52,501 nt of DNA, from NCBI GenBank assembly GCA_026015035.1, contig JAOZHB010000052.1, positions 1-52,501 on the forward strand, in the 5' to 3' direction. Under the pieces are notes generated by a model that worked only from the letters and a program-made list of their open reading frames with translations, was not told where the DNA came from and made no database searches. Origin of the DNA: Candidatus Bathyarchaeota archaeon (GTDB lineage Archaea; Thermoproteota; Bathyarchaeia; RBG-16-48-13; GCA-020355125). Both the position numbers and the translations under genes were made by a program. Of this stretch, positions 1 through 8,668 are shown one piece after another. Positions within the stretch are counted from its first letter, which is position 1. Each line of letters opens with the position of its first letter.

Positions 1-188
1 ACGACTTCGATTGCAGCTTCAGGACAAGTGACTTCACAGGCTCGACAGATTATGCACTCGCTTTCATTCACTGGACTGGATTTTTCTTCCCCATTGACGT
101 CAACCATTTCGAAGACTGCGACAGGACATGTGTCCACACAAGAGGCGCATCCCGTACATTTTTCGTTATCGACTTTGACTGTAACCAT
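1..188 (-). CDS. 2x[4Fe-4S] ferredoxin-type protein (partial, runs off left edge)
   Basis: Reverse strand reads MVTVKVDNEKCTGCASCVDTCPVAVFEMVDVNGEEKSSPVNESECIICRACEVTCPEAAIEV; two CxxCxxCxxxCP motifs. Confidence 0.9.
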   Translation of the reverse strand, partial: MVTVKVDNEKCTGCASCVDTCPVAVFEMVDVNGEEKSSPVNESECIICRACEVTCPEAAIEV

Positions 189-372
189 TTTTTTCACCTC
201 GACCTAAACTTCTGAATGATGTCTTTCTTGACTTCACTGAATTTACACTTATGAAGGATTCAAAGATAAAAACTCTTTGTTATTTAACAGTTCCTGAATC
301 CCCTAAATTCTTTGAGTCATGGAGTTTTATGACCGAAGGATTTAATTTGCCTAGAGTGGTTTTGTTGCTTGG

Positions 373-1179
373 ATGACCGTGTCGATTGACCAGTTATTTA
401 AGGGTATGAGGGGGATCATCAACGAGTTTCTCGAGAGTCTATACGATTCCTCATCGATGCAGAGGGATGTAGTGAGCCATTCTGATTTTGTGATCCGTGA
501 CATCGACTACTCAGTGCACGTGGATTTTGTTGGAGTAGCGCACTTCAGTGGACGAAGCATCAGCGATGCCTTTAAAGCCATTAGAGACACTGAGCCCGTT
601 GGGATCTGTTTAGAGTTGTGTCCTTATCGCTACGAGTATCTAAAGAGGGTTCAGGAAGACCCTTTCGTCAAAGCCTTCTCTTCTGGAAACAACGAGTTGG
701 TTGCTGCCGTCGATTTTTTGGGCGGAGTGGAGGTGGATGTCTGGCTCGTAGATATGAATCAAGAGGAGATCGCTGCTAGGGTTTTAGCTGTAGCCTCATT
801 AGATGAAGCCAGAGCTTGGAAACGGATTCAACAACACCTCGTAAAGAGAGAAGAGGTGGGGCTGATGTTGTGGGAGGAGGGGTTTAAGGACGAGGCTATG
901 AAGGTTTTTAATGGAGATGTGGGGTTGATGAGGAGGACCTTTCCAACCCTGTGGAAGGTCTTAATCTTAGAGAGAAACATCTTCATGGCTTGCGGCTTAA
1001 TCTACTTGATTCTACACTATTTGGAAAGGGGTCTCCAAGAGTTTAAGATTATTTTGTTGGTTGGGGCAGCTCATGTGGAGGGAATAAAACAGCTGTTAAA
1101 ACAACCCACAAAAGCGTTTCAAGCACTCGACAGCCTGGGAATAAGCTTTAGAAAGCCCCATGCAATAAAAAGTAACTGA
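373..1179 (+). CDS. TraB/PrgY-like family protein
   Basis: 268-aa ORF; 'VGVAHFSGRSISDAFKAIRDTEPVGICLELCPYRYEYL' and C-terminal 'ILLVGAAHVEGI' resemble the TraB-family GxxH motifs. Confidence 0.6.
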   Translation: MTVSIDQLFKGMRGIINEFLESLYDSSSMQRDVVSHSDFVIRDIDYSVHVDFVGVAHFSGRSISDAFKAIRDTEPVGICLELCPYRYEYLKRVQEDPFVKAFSSGNNELVAAVDFLGGVEVDVWLVDMNQEEIAARVLAVASLDEARAWKRIQQHLVKREEVGLMLWEEGFKDEAMKVFNGDVGLMRRTFPTLWKVLILERNIFMACGLIYLILHYLERGLQEFKIILLVGAAHVEGIKQLLKQPTKAFQALDSLGISFRKPHAIKSN

Positions 1180-1182
1180 TCC

Positions 1183-1189
1183 TTTTTTT
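1183..1189 (+). terminator. oligo-T run just after the TraB-like CDS
   Basis: T7 run a few nt downstream of the 1179 stop, followed by AAAGCTAGCTAGCTTT. Confidence 0.35.
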
Positions 1190-1195
1190 CAACCC

Positions 1196-1211
1196 AAAGC
1201 TAGCTAGCTTT
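1196..1211. repeat. (AGCT)n palindromic motif AAAGCTAGCTAGCTTT
   Basis: Perfect 16-nt palindrome in an intergenic region. Confidence 0.85.
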
Positions 1212-1363
1212 GAATGAGGTTAGTTACGAGCTGAAGGGCTCAAAGCCGCTGAGAGGGACTTGGGTCGGGAGCTTGTGAGGCCATTTTCTACCCGTCTCCC
1301 CCCGGGATTCCCCAATTCGACGTATTGAGGCCAGTGATCAACGGATGCTATCTTAATTTCAGG

Positions 1364-1550
1364 CGGGTTTAACGAGGGATAATGCGTAGTATATCCGTGA
1401 CGTTTCCCTATGCAATAAGCCGTTTTATGGGCGCTTTGCGGCAATACGCCGCGATTTACGTGCCTTCCCAGAAAAATTTTTTTCAAGTTACCCCCTATTA
1501 CACAAGGAAAAATAAGCGCGGTCAGTCCCCTTGTGCTTACAGCAGTGGCC
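1364..1550. repeat. Dispersed repeat copy A
   Basis: Largely ungapped similarity (about three-quarters identical by eye over the best ~100 nt) to 48470-48660; shared blocks include tgcgtagtata, cggcaatacgcc, cccagaaaaa, aggaaaaat. Confidence 0.75.
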
Positions 1551-1667
1551 TAGCTATCTAGAAATAAATGTTAACGTACTCCAATTAATTTCTGGAATTT
1601 ACACTTTAAAGTCCTCGAATTTACATTTTTAGGACATGTTCTTATCGAAAGTTGTAGATTCAAAAAC

Positions 1668-1679
1668 AGCTAGCTAGCT
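1668..1679. repeat. (AGCT)3 motif flush with the stop of the Mo-oxidoreductase CDS
   Basis: AGCTAGCTAGCT immediately 3' of the minus-strand stop at 1680-1682. Confidence 0.85.
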
Positions 1680-2291
1680 TCATCTCGTTACATATCTGTC
1701 GTTTTTCCACACATCTGCTGTATCGCTGTACCCCCGCTGCTCCCAATATCCCAGACGCCTAGTCTTCATAAACCTAATCCGAGTAAGCCACATGGCACTC
1801 TTGTATGCATACTTTTTTGGGATAACCAGCCGCAAGGGGCCACCGAGAGAACTCTCCAAGGCCTCTCCATTGTGCCGATACGCCAAAACCACGTCATCGT
1901 CCAACAAGTCCTCTAAGGAGAGAGCGGTCGTGTATCCGTCAGCACACTCAAAAAACACAGATACAACGCCCGCTCTGGGCTTCACCATCGACACCAAGGT
2001 CTTGAAGAGCACGCCCTCCCACCTACGATCCAAAACGCTCCACCCCTCAACACAGTGAAAATCACTCACCGACACCACCCTGGGAAGCTCCAAAAACTCC
2101 TCCCAACCCAAGCGAAGGGACGTCTCCACCTCCCCATCAACGACCAACTGCCACTCCACCAAGTCAAGTTTAGGAATATCCTTAACGATAGCCGGATGGT
2201 CAATACCCCACCTCAAAACCTTATCCACCGTCTTCTGACCGGGAGGTAGTCGTCGAGTATCTTTCTCCTTTGTTTTCCCTCGATCAAACAT
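1680..2291 (-). CDS. Sulfite oxidase/YedY-like molybdopterin-dependent oxidoreductase
   Basis: 203-aa ORF; 'VSVSDFHCVEGWSVLDRRWEGVLFKTL' (putative Mo-ligand Cys) and 'GPLRLVIPKKYAYKSAMWLTRIRF' are typical of the oxidoreductase molybdopterin-binding domain. Confidence 0.85.
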   Translation of the reverse strand: MFDRGKTKEKDTRRLPPGQKTVDKVLRWGIDHPAIVKDIPKLDLVEWQLVVDGEVETSLRLGWEEFLELPRVVSVSDFHCVEGWSVLDRRWEGVLFKTLVSMVKPRAGVVSVFFECADGYTTALSLEDLLDDDVVLAYRHNGEALESSLGGPLRLVIPKKYAYKSAMWLTRIRFMKTRRLGYWEQRGYSDTADVWKNDRYVTR

Positions 2292-2400
2292 GCGTTGAAC
2301 CTCACCGTATTGTGAATGTCTGCAAAGTACCCTTTAACGTTACCATATGCCTAAGCTCTCCGCACCTTTTTCATCAAGAATGCGCTTACGTCTTTCCAGA

Positions 2401-2416
2401 AGCTGGCTGGCTAGCT
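2401..2416. repeat. (AGCT)n-like motif AGCTGGCTGGCTAGCT overlapping the ileS stop codon
   Basis: Direct reading; minus-strand TAG at 2411-2413 lies within the motif. Confidence 0.75.
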
Positions 2417-5400
2417 TTTTTCTACTCGTACTAAGCCCATCCTGAGCTTTTCCCCCGCAAGGTCAAATATCTCAACAAATGCGTTTGCTGGCGGCTCAGT
2501 CGGGTGCAACACTTTAGACAAGGTCTCAGCCATTATATAGTGTCCATAGGCTTCGAATACCGAGGTGAGTTGTGGTCCCACGTCATAGTAGGTTTCAATT
2601 TCATCGGCGATCTTGAAGCCCGCGTTCTTCCGTTGATTTTGAATTCGGCGGACGACGTCTCTTGCTATACCCTCCCGCTCCAGCTCTTCATTCAACACGA
2701 TGTTGACGCCGACCATGAGTCCCTGATCCTCGGCTATAACCCATCCCTCCTTCGCTTCAAATCGCACCTCCACCTCCTCTGGGAGTAGGGTTACAACCCG
2801 GTCCTCTACCTCTAGATCCACTCCGACGCCCTCCCTAAATGATGAGGCGACGGTCTTAGCGTCCATGTGTGCCAATGCAGCTTGAAGTTTAGGAAAAAGG
2901 GAACCGTACTTCTTCCCAAGTGTCTTCGGTAGCAAACGCACGGCATACGTTACAAGTTCGTCTTCTTGACTGGTCAGGGTAACCTTTTTCACATTCAATT
3001 CTGCCCCAACCAGTCCCTTTAATCGTTGAAGCCGTGTTACTAATGCCGTCTCCCCCACGATCTTGGCCTCAGCTAGGGGTTGGCGAAGCTTTATCCGCGA
3101 CTTGTTTCGGGCGGAACGTCCCAACCCGCTTGCCGCGATCACGGTGTCCATTTCGCTCATCAAGGCTTCGTCGATCAGGGAAGCATCTGCCAACGGCCAA
3201 TCGTTGTGGTGGACGCTCTCATGGGCGTCATGATCCACGCGGCGAACCAGATTTTGGTAGATCTCCTCCGTTGTGAAGGGTAAGAAGGGTGCTAAAAGCT
3301 TGATGAGGGTGATGAAACAGGTGTGTAGGGTGGTGTAGGCGGCTTTTTTATCTTCATCGGACTCGCTCTTCCAAAATCTCCGTCGAGATCGGCGAATGTA
3401 CCACGTTGAAAGTTGATCGACAAACCTTTGCAGAATCAGGGTTGCGTTGTAGGCATCGTAGACGTCCAACAGGCTCGTTACGTCTTGAATGAGGACGTGA
3501 AGTTTGGACAGCATCCAACGATCCAGTGGGGAACGAGTGTCCGTTGTGTCTTCAGGCGTCCACTCGTCAAGGTTGGCATAGGTCACAAGGAAGCTGTAAA
3601 TGTTCCAGATCGGAATGAGAAACCGCCTCTTCACGGTGTCAGCCCCCGCGTAGCCAAAGGTCAGATTGGTTTCAGCCTTGTTCGCACAGTACATCCATCG
3701 CATCACGTCTGCGCCCATGTGCTCCACGGCGTCATCGAACCAAATCGCGTTACCCCACGACTTATGCATCTCCCGCCCGTCTTCAGCTAACACCAAGCCA
3801 TGACCCACGCATGTTGAGCAGGGTGATTCTCGCTCCAGAATTGTGCTCATGGTCAGCAGGGAATAGAACCAGTTTCTAAATTGCCCTGGTAAAGACTCAC
3901 AAATTAAATCGGCTGGAAACCACTTTTTCCAGTAGTCCCGGTTGAAACGATAGTCAAGAGTGGAATAAGCTACGATGCCCGCGTCGAGCCAAGGATTACC
4001 CACATCCTTGATCCGGGACATGGGGACTCCACACTCGGGACAGCTGATCTTAACAGCGTCAATCCAAGGGCGGTGGGGAGTGTGCCCCTCGAAGGCCTTC
4101 CACCCCGCCACAGCCCTCTCCTCAAGCTCGTCTTCTCCTCCGATGACATCGAAGAATCCGCATTCTTTGCACTCCCATATGGGCAGGGCCAGCCCCCAAT
4201 ACCGCTTCTTCGAAATCATCCAGTCATCCATGTTCTGCAGCCAATCCAACTCCTGCTGCAAGCCATAGGAGGGGATCCAGCGAACTTTCTGCGCTACCTC
4301 CATGATCTGATACCGTAAATTATCTTCAACCACGTTTCTCCCCACGGATGGTAGAGGCGCCTCCAACTTCTCACCCATTGCGATGAACCATTCATCCACG
4401 AGGCGGAAGACCAACTCATTTCCACAACGCCAACAGACGGGGTAGCGGTGAGCGTAATCCTCAACTGTGAAAAGAAGGCCTTTACCGCGAAGTCTATCAA
4501 TGATGGGTTCCGCTGAATCGTAGACATGGCTTCCCGACAGCCAGTCAAAGCCGTCGAGGAAGACACCGTACTCATCCAGCGGAGCCACGGCGGGTAAATG
4601 ATGCGTTCTCCCTAACTCAAAGTCCTCTTTTCCACAGCCCGGGGCGATGTGGACGATACCGGTTCCCTCGGCTTCACTTACCTCGTCCCACAAGATAATA
4701 CGATGTGCGGCGGCTGCTCCAGCCTCCTGTTCAGCAGGGATCTCGTCAAAGGGCCCCTCATAAGCCCAGCCCTCCATCTCCCTCCCGTTCAAGGTATTCA
4801 AGATTTGAGGTCGCATCGTAAACACTCTCTCAACAGCGTTTTCGCCAAGATAGAAGGCTTCATCGTTCCAACGAACTTTCACGTAGGTCATATCCGGGTG
4901 AACCGCTGCTGCAACGTTGGCTGTCAACGTCCAAGGCGTCGTAGTCCACACGAGTAAAGACTCTCCAGGTCTCCCCCGCAGCCGAAACCTGATGGTGACT
5001 CCCGGATGGATCAGTTCACGATATCCCTCCGTCGCAATCTCGTGTTGGGAGATAGCGGTGGAACACCGAGGACACCAAGGCAGGACATCCCGTCCCTTGT
5101 AGAGCCACCCTCGTTCATAGCATTTTTTCAGAACAGCCCAGATAGTGTAATTGTTTTCGTTAGAGAAGGTGAAGTAGGAGCCTCCTAGCACTGAGGTTCC
5201 CAACTGTCCGACCAACTGCTCAACCGAATCGGTCACAAGCCCCCTGGCTCCTTCAACGGTTACTCTTTCTTCGGGATGCTTCATGAAGTCTGCTAGCTGG
5301 TGGAGCATATGGATGTCGTCCCAGTCCATCCAGTATCCCAAGCGTATGGATTGCGCCACTTGAATGGCAGAGAAACGCAACACACGCTCCTTACACTTAT

Positions 5401-5770
5401 TGATGAATCTTGCGATGCCGTACTCTTCGATGTCCCTCTTTGAGCCTAAGCTAAGCTCCTTCTCAACCTCGACCTCAACCCAAAGTCCCTGACAGTCGAA
5501 GCCGTTTTGATAGCGGAGGTCAAAGCCGTTCATGGCCTTGTAGCGTTGATAGAGGTCTTTGTAGGTCCGTCCCCAAGCATGGTGAACGCCCATGGGATTA
5601 TTTGCCGTGATAGGACCGTCGATGAAGGACCATCGAGGGTTTCCCCTGTTCAAGGACACTCGTTTAGCGAAGGCATCTGTTTCCTTCCAGAACTTCAAGA
5701 TGCTTCGTTCCATTTGGGGCAGGTTAAAGGTTGGGGGCACTTCTTTGTAGAGGGTCATCTTTTTCTTCAC
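2411..5770 (-). CDS. ileS: Isoleucyl-tRNA synthetase (class I aaRS) with divergent signature motifs
   Basis: 1119-aa ORF; class Ia architecture, 'WTTTPWTLTANVAAAVHP' editing domain, 'DLICESLPGQFRNWFYSLLTMSTIL', 'EMHKSWGN' at the KMSKS position. Confidence 0.9.
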   Translation of the reverse strand: MKKKMTLYKEVPPTFNLPQMERSILKFWKETDAFAKRVSLNRGNPRWSFIDGPITANNPMGVHHAWGRTYKDLYQRYKAMNGFDLRYQNGFDCQGLWVEVEVEKELSLGSKRDIEEYGIARFINKCKERVLRFSAIQVAQSIRLGYWMDWDDIHMLHQLADFMKHPEERVTVEGARGLVTDSVEQLVGQLGTSVLGGSYFTFSNENNYTIWAVLKKCYERGWLYKGRDVLPWCPRCSTAISQHEIATEGYRELIHPGVTIRFRLRGRPGESLLVWTTTPWTLTANVAAAVHPDMTYVKVRWNDEAFYLGENAVERVFTMRPQILNTLNGREMEGWAYEGPFDEIPAEQEAGAAAAHRIILWDEVSEAEGTGIVHIAPGCGKEDFELGRTHHLPAVAPLDEYGVFLDGFDWLSGSHVYDSAEPIIDRLRGKGLLFTVEDYAHRYPVCWRCGNELVFRLVDEWFIAMGEKLEAPLPSVGRNVVEDNLRYQIMEVAQKVRWIPSYGLQQELDWLQNMDDWMISKKRYWGLALPIWECKECGFFDVIGGEDELEERAVAGWKAFEGHTPHRPWIDAVKISCPECGVPMSRIKDVGNPWLDAGIVAYSTLDYRFNRDYWKKWFPADLICESLPGQFRNWFYSLLTMSTILERESPCSTCVGHGLVLAEDGREMHKSWGNAIWFDDAVEHMGADVMRWMYCANKAETNLTFGYAGADTVKRRFLIPIWNIYSFLVTYANLDEWTPEDTTDTRSPLDRWMLSKLHVLIQDVTSLLDVYDAYNATLILQRFVDQLSTWYIRRSRRRFWKSESDEDKKAAYTTLHTCFITLIKLLAPFLPFTTEEIYQNLVRRVDHDAHESVHHNDWPLADASLIDEALMSEMDTVIAASGLGRSARNKSRIKLRQPLAEAKIVGETALVTRLQRLKGLVGAELNVKKVTLTSQEDELVTYAVRLLPKTLGKKYGSLFPKLQAALAHMDAKTVASSFREGVGVDLEVEDRVVTLLPEEVEVRFEAKEGWVIAEDQGLMVGVNIVLNEELEREGIARDVVRRIQNQRKNAGFKIADEIETYYDVGPQLTSVFEAYGHYIMAETLSKVLHPTEPPANAFVEIFDLAGEKLRMGLVRVEKS

Positions 5771-6015
5771 TCTAGACTACTTTTTAAAACGTGTAAACTT
5801 CTATCTCGTTGATGGGGGAACGTAAGGCTCTCAACGCACGTAACCATCAAGGGTAAAGGGTTTATCGTCCAATGTTTCTCCCGTTGTTCTGAATCAATAA
5901 TGGACCACCGAGCCTGAGATACTGTTGGACATCTAATCCCCTGAAGTGAAACAGGTAATGGTAAGGACCTCTCACATTCATTCGATAACGTTTTATTTAA
6001 ATGTGACTGGCTTCA

Positions 6016-6025
6016 AGCGCGCGCT
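6016..6025. repeat. AGCGCGCGCT palindrome ((GC)n motif)
   Basis: Perfect 10-nt palindrome in the 5771-6243 intergenic region. Confidence 0.7.
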
Positions 6026-6243
6026 ACGAGAGAAAAAGCTGGAGTTGCCATCAAGGTATGAAGGGGAAAAATGCGGTGGATGTCACTGCTATGTAATACT
6101 TATTTCGAGTAAACGCTTGAAGTTTTCTTTTGGTTGTTATAGGATGACATTTAATACGAGGTCGATTCTGTAGCTATTAGAGCAGGTCAGATTTATATGC
6201 CTTAAAAAGAGTATTTTAGAAAAGCTCAGTAAGGTGAAACCAA

Positions 6244-6819
6244 ATGATTTATGAGAGCATCATCAACAGAAGGACCATACGAAAATTCACACAGCAACGT
6301 ATTCCATCCGAAGTATTGAAAAAATGTGTTGATGCCGCTAGATTATCACCTTCAGGAATGAATCGTCAACCACTCAAATACATCATCATCAATGACCCCA
6401 AACGCCTACCCTCTGTCTTCAGCACCCTCACCTGGGCGCGGAACATTCCGGGTTACAAGCACACTCCAGACGAGGTCCCCACAGCGTACATTGTCATACT
6501 CCTCGACACAGAGATCAGAAAACAGGCCGGTAACGACCCGGGCATTGCTGCCATGAGCATCTCCATGGTCGCTCATGAGGCGGGTCTCGGCTCCTGCATG
6601 CTCGGGTCAGTAGATAGGCCGAGGTTACAGGAGAATCTGATGGTTCCGAATCACCTCCAGATCGTACTTGTGGTCGCGCTGGATTATCCAAGGGAAAAGT
6701 CCAAAGCTGTTGAGCTGAAAGACAACGACACCGAGTATTGTTTCGATGCGCAAGGGGTTCTCAACGTCCCCAAGAGGGATCTTGATGACATCGTCGTCTG
6801 GAATACCTTTCAGACATAG
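6244..6819 (+). CDS. Nitroreductase family protein
   Basis: 191-aa ORF starting MIYESIINRRTIRKFTQQRIPSEVLKKCVDAARLSPSGMNRQPLKYIII, a typical nitroreductase N-terminus. Confidence 0.92.
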   Translation: MIYESIINRRTIRKFTQQRIPSEVLKKCVDAARLSPSGMNRQPLKYIIINDPKRLPSVFSTLTWARNIPGYKHTPDEVPTAYIVILLDTEIRKQAGNDPGIAAMSISMVAHEAGLGSCMLGSVDRPRLQENLMVPNHLQIVLVVALDYPREKSKAVELKDNDTEYCFDAQGVLNVPKRDLDDIVVWNTFQT

Positions 6820-6910
6820 AGCCAGAAGCATGCTAGAACAGAAATTCATTCCCTAAGTGCAAATGCTATAACCCTAGACACAAACCTCAAACGTAATAAC
6901 ATTGCGTCTG

Positions 6911-7279
6911 CTAGCCAGTGTTTAGGCTTTGGGACTGGGCTTTGTCACAGAGTTTTTTGGCGAGGCGTATGAGGAGGGTGTTTGTCCGGTTTTCCTGTAT
7001 TACTGCTAGGTGGCTTGAGACTAACGCAATTTTATTGAAGGCTCGGACTAATTGTTCGGCTAAAACCTTTGTGATTAAAGCATTTCTATCTCCAAGAAGC
7101 ACTGAGGAAATACATGACGGTCTATTAAATTGAGGGATCCCAATCGCCAGGGTTCCGAGCTTCATACTTCCTTCCTCATCGAAAAAGGCTGTGACCGCGT
7201 TTTCAACTTCGAAAAGGCTGGCGGTGAACTTTATTTCACCGTCCTCCACACTCTCACGAACCACCCTTATTTCAGACAT
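6911..7279 (-). CDS. Small conserved-looking protein, possibly related to proteasome-assembly-chaperone PAC3/PAC4-like folds
   Basis: 122-aa ORF; 'LLGDRNALITKVLAEQLVRAFNKIALVSSHL' resembles archaeal PAC-like proteins by eye; family assignment tentative. Confidence 0.55.
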   Translation of the reverse strand: MSEIRVVRESVEDGEIKFTASLFEVENAVTAFFDEEGSMKLGTLAIGIPQFNRPSCISSVLLGDRNALITKVLAEQLVRAFNKIALVSSHLAVIQENRTNTLLIRLAKKLCDKAQSQSLNTG

Positions 7280-7453
7280 GTCTACACATCGTCCATCAGA
7301 TACACGTAAACCAGGTGAATTTACCCATTAAATGTGTTTAATAGGTCATTATATGTAAATATTCATTATAAATATCAATGCATGCCTTTCTTGACAAAAG
7401 GAAAGTTGTTATCTATATAATGTAAACGCTTTTTACGTAGACATTTTAAATCA

Positions 7454-8593
7454 ATGGTATTATTAATAGAGAAGGTTATTAGTGGATACGGCGGCGATTC
7501 CGTGGATGTTACGTTAGCTTGCGACATCATGATGGATTTTGAAAGTTCGATTCAGCCGGCAATTTATTTAGCTGAGGAACTGGTGAGAAGGGGATACACT
7601 GTCTCGATGATGTCGCCGGTAATGTCCGTTGATGTCGAGCAACGTTTACTTGAAAAGGGCATAAAACCGGTCAATTTACGTGTTAAGCTTTTCACCAAGA
7701 GTTTAGGCCTTTCTTTAACATGGTTTGAGGCTTGGGGATGGGAAGCCTCCATCAGGCTTAGCTCGCATTTTGCTGGCAACGACTCTTCAGCGTCAATAAA
7801 TTTTTCGCAAATGATTGCTTTGCCTTCTCAAGTTTGGTATTTGCAGGGATCTCCCTCCGTAGCCTTAAGAGATATTGATAAAGAGCTTCCCACAGGTTTC
7901 AGTGTAGCCTATAAAATTTTGAAACCACTCATTGAATACTTCGATGAGAAGCTTATCAGTCGTATGAGAGACATTTCAGCACTCGTTGTTGCTAATTCAA
8001 AGTTTTGTGCTTCGATGTATTCCCCATTCGGTGTTAAGGTTAATGAAATAATTTATCCTCCCCTCGATTGTTTAACGTTTCGTCCATCAACGTCGAGCCC
8101 CTCTTCCAACTATGTTTTAACTTATTTTGGAAAGGAGACCAAATCTTCAGTTGTAAAAAGAGTAGCGGATGCAGGTGTTAAAATAAAGGCTTTCGGCTCT
8201 AAAGCACCATTTATTAGGAGAGAACTGGTAGAGCACCCTAACATCGAGTTTTTAGGACGTGTTACTACAAGTAAACTTTTGGAAGTGTATTCAAACGCTC
8301 TTTTTACGCTTTTTACATTTACCCATGAGCCCTTCGGTTACGTGCCCATTGAAAGTATGGCTTGTGGGACACCCGTGCTTACCTATAATTTACAGGGCCC
8401 AAGCGAGTATCTGACTTCCGCATTCACAGGTTGGCTTGTTTACACGGATAACGAACTTGTGCAGAAAGCAGTAGAATTATGGAAAGATGGGTATCCACCC
8501 CATATGAGGTTAAACTGCATAAAGGTAGCATCGAAGTTTGATGTGAGCTCCTACCTTGAAAAGTGGCTGAAGATCTTGTCCAATATTTTATAA
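7454..8593 (+). CDS. GT4-type glycosyltransferase
   Basis: 379-aa ORF; 'FTHEPFGYVPIESMACGTPVLTYNLQGPSEYL' GT1/GT4 donor-binding motif; true start may be internal (MMDFESS...). Confidence 0.88.
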   Translation: MVLLIEKVISGYGGDSVDVTLACDIMMDFESSIQPAIYLAEELVRRGYTVSMMSPVMSVDVEQRLLEKGIKPVNLRVKLFTKSLGLSLTWFEAWGWEASIRLSSHFAGNDSSASINFSQMIALPSQVWYLQGSPSVALRDIDKELPTGFSVAYKILKPLIEYFDEKLISRMRDISALVVANSKFCASMYSPFGVKVNEIIYPPLDCLTFRPSTSSPSSNYVLTYFGKETKSSVVKRVADAGVKIKAFGSKAPFIRRELVEHPNIEFLGRVTTSKLLEVYSNALFTLFTFTHEPFGYVPIESMACGTPVLTYNLQGPSEYLTSAFTGWLVYTDNELVQKAVELWKDGYPPHMRLNCIKVASKFDVSSYLEKWLKILSNIL

Positions 8594-8630
8594 AAGAGAG
8601 ACCTATTAGACCAAAACTGCCTTCTTTCCG

Positions 8631-8646
8631 TTAACTAGCTAGCTAA
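8631..8646. repeat. (AGCT)n-like motif TTAACTAGCTAGCTAA between convergent genes
   Basis: Near-palindrome between the stops at 8593 (+) and 8669 (-). Confidence 0.8.
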
Positions 8647-8668
8647 TCGGCATCTCTCGTGTTAGGTA

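Noticed and set aside
1437-1453. GCGGC-AATAC-GCCGC hairpin in repeat copy A as a conserved RNA element
   Set aside because: Outer stem pairs are lost in copy B (ACGGC-AATAC-GCCTC) without compensatory change.
1220-1486. 88-aa minus-strand ORF as a real gene
   Set aside because: Overlaps dispersed repeat copy A; the equivalent frame in copy B has stop codons, so coding status is doubtful.
3034-5812. Many plus-strand ORFs antisense to ileS
   Set aside because: Shadow ORFs opposite a strongly supported 1119-aa CDS.
5946-6173. 75-aa ORF with CGGCHC cysteines
   Set aside because: No supportable homology; overlaps a (GC)n motif; likely random open frame in an intergenic region.
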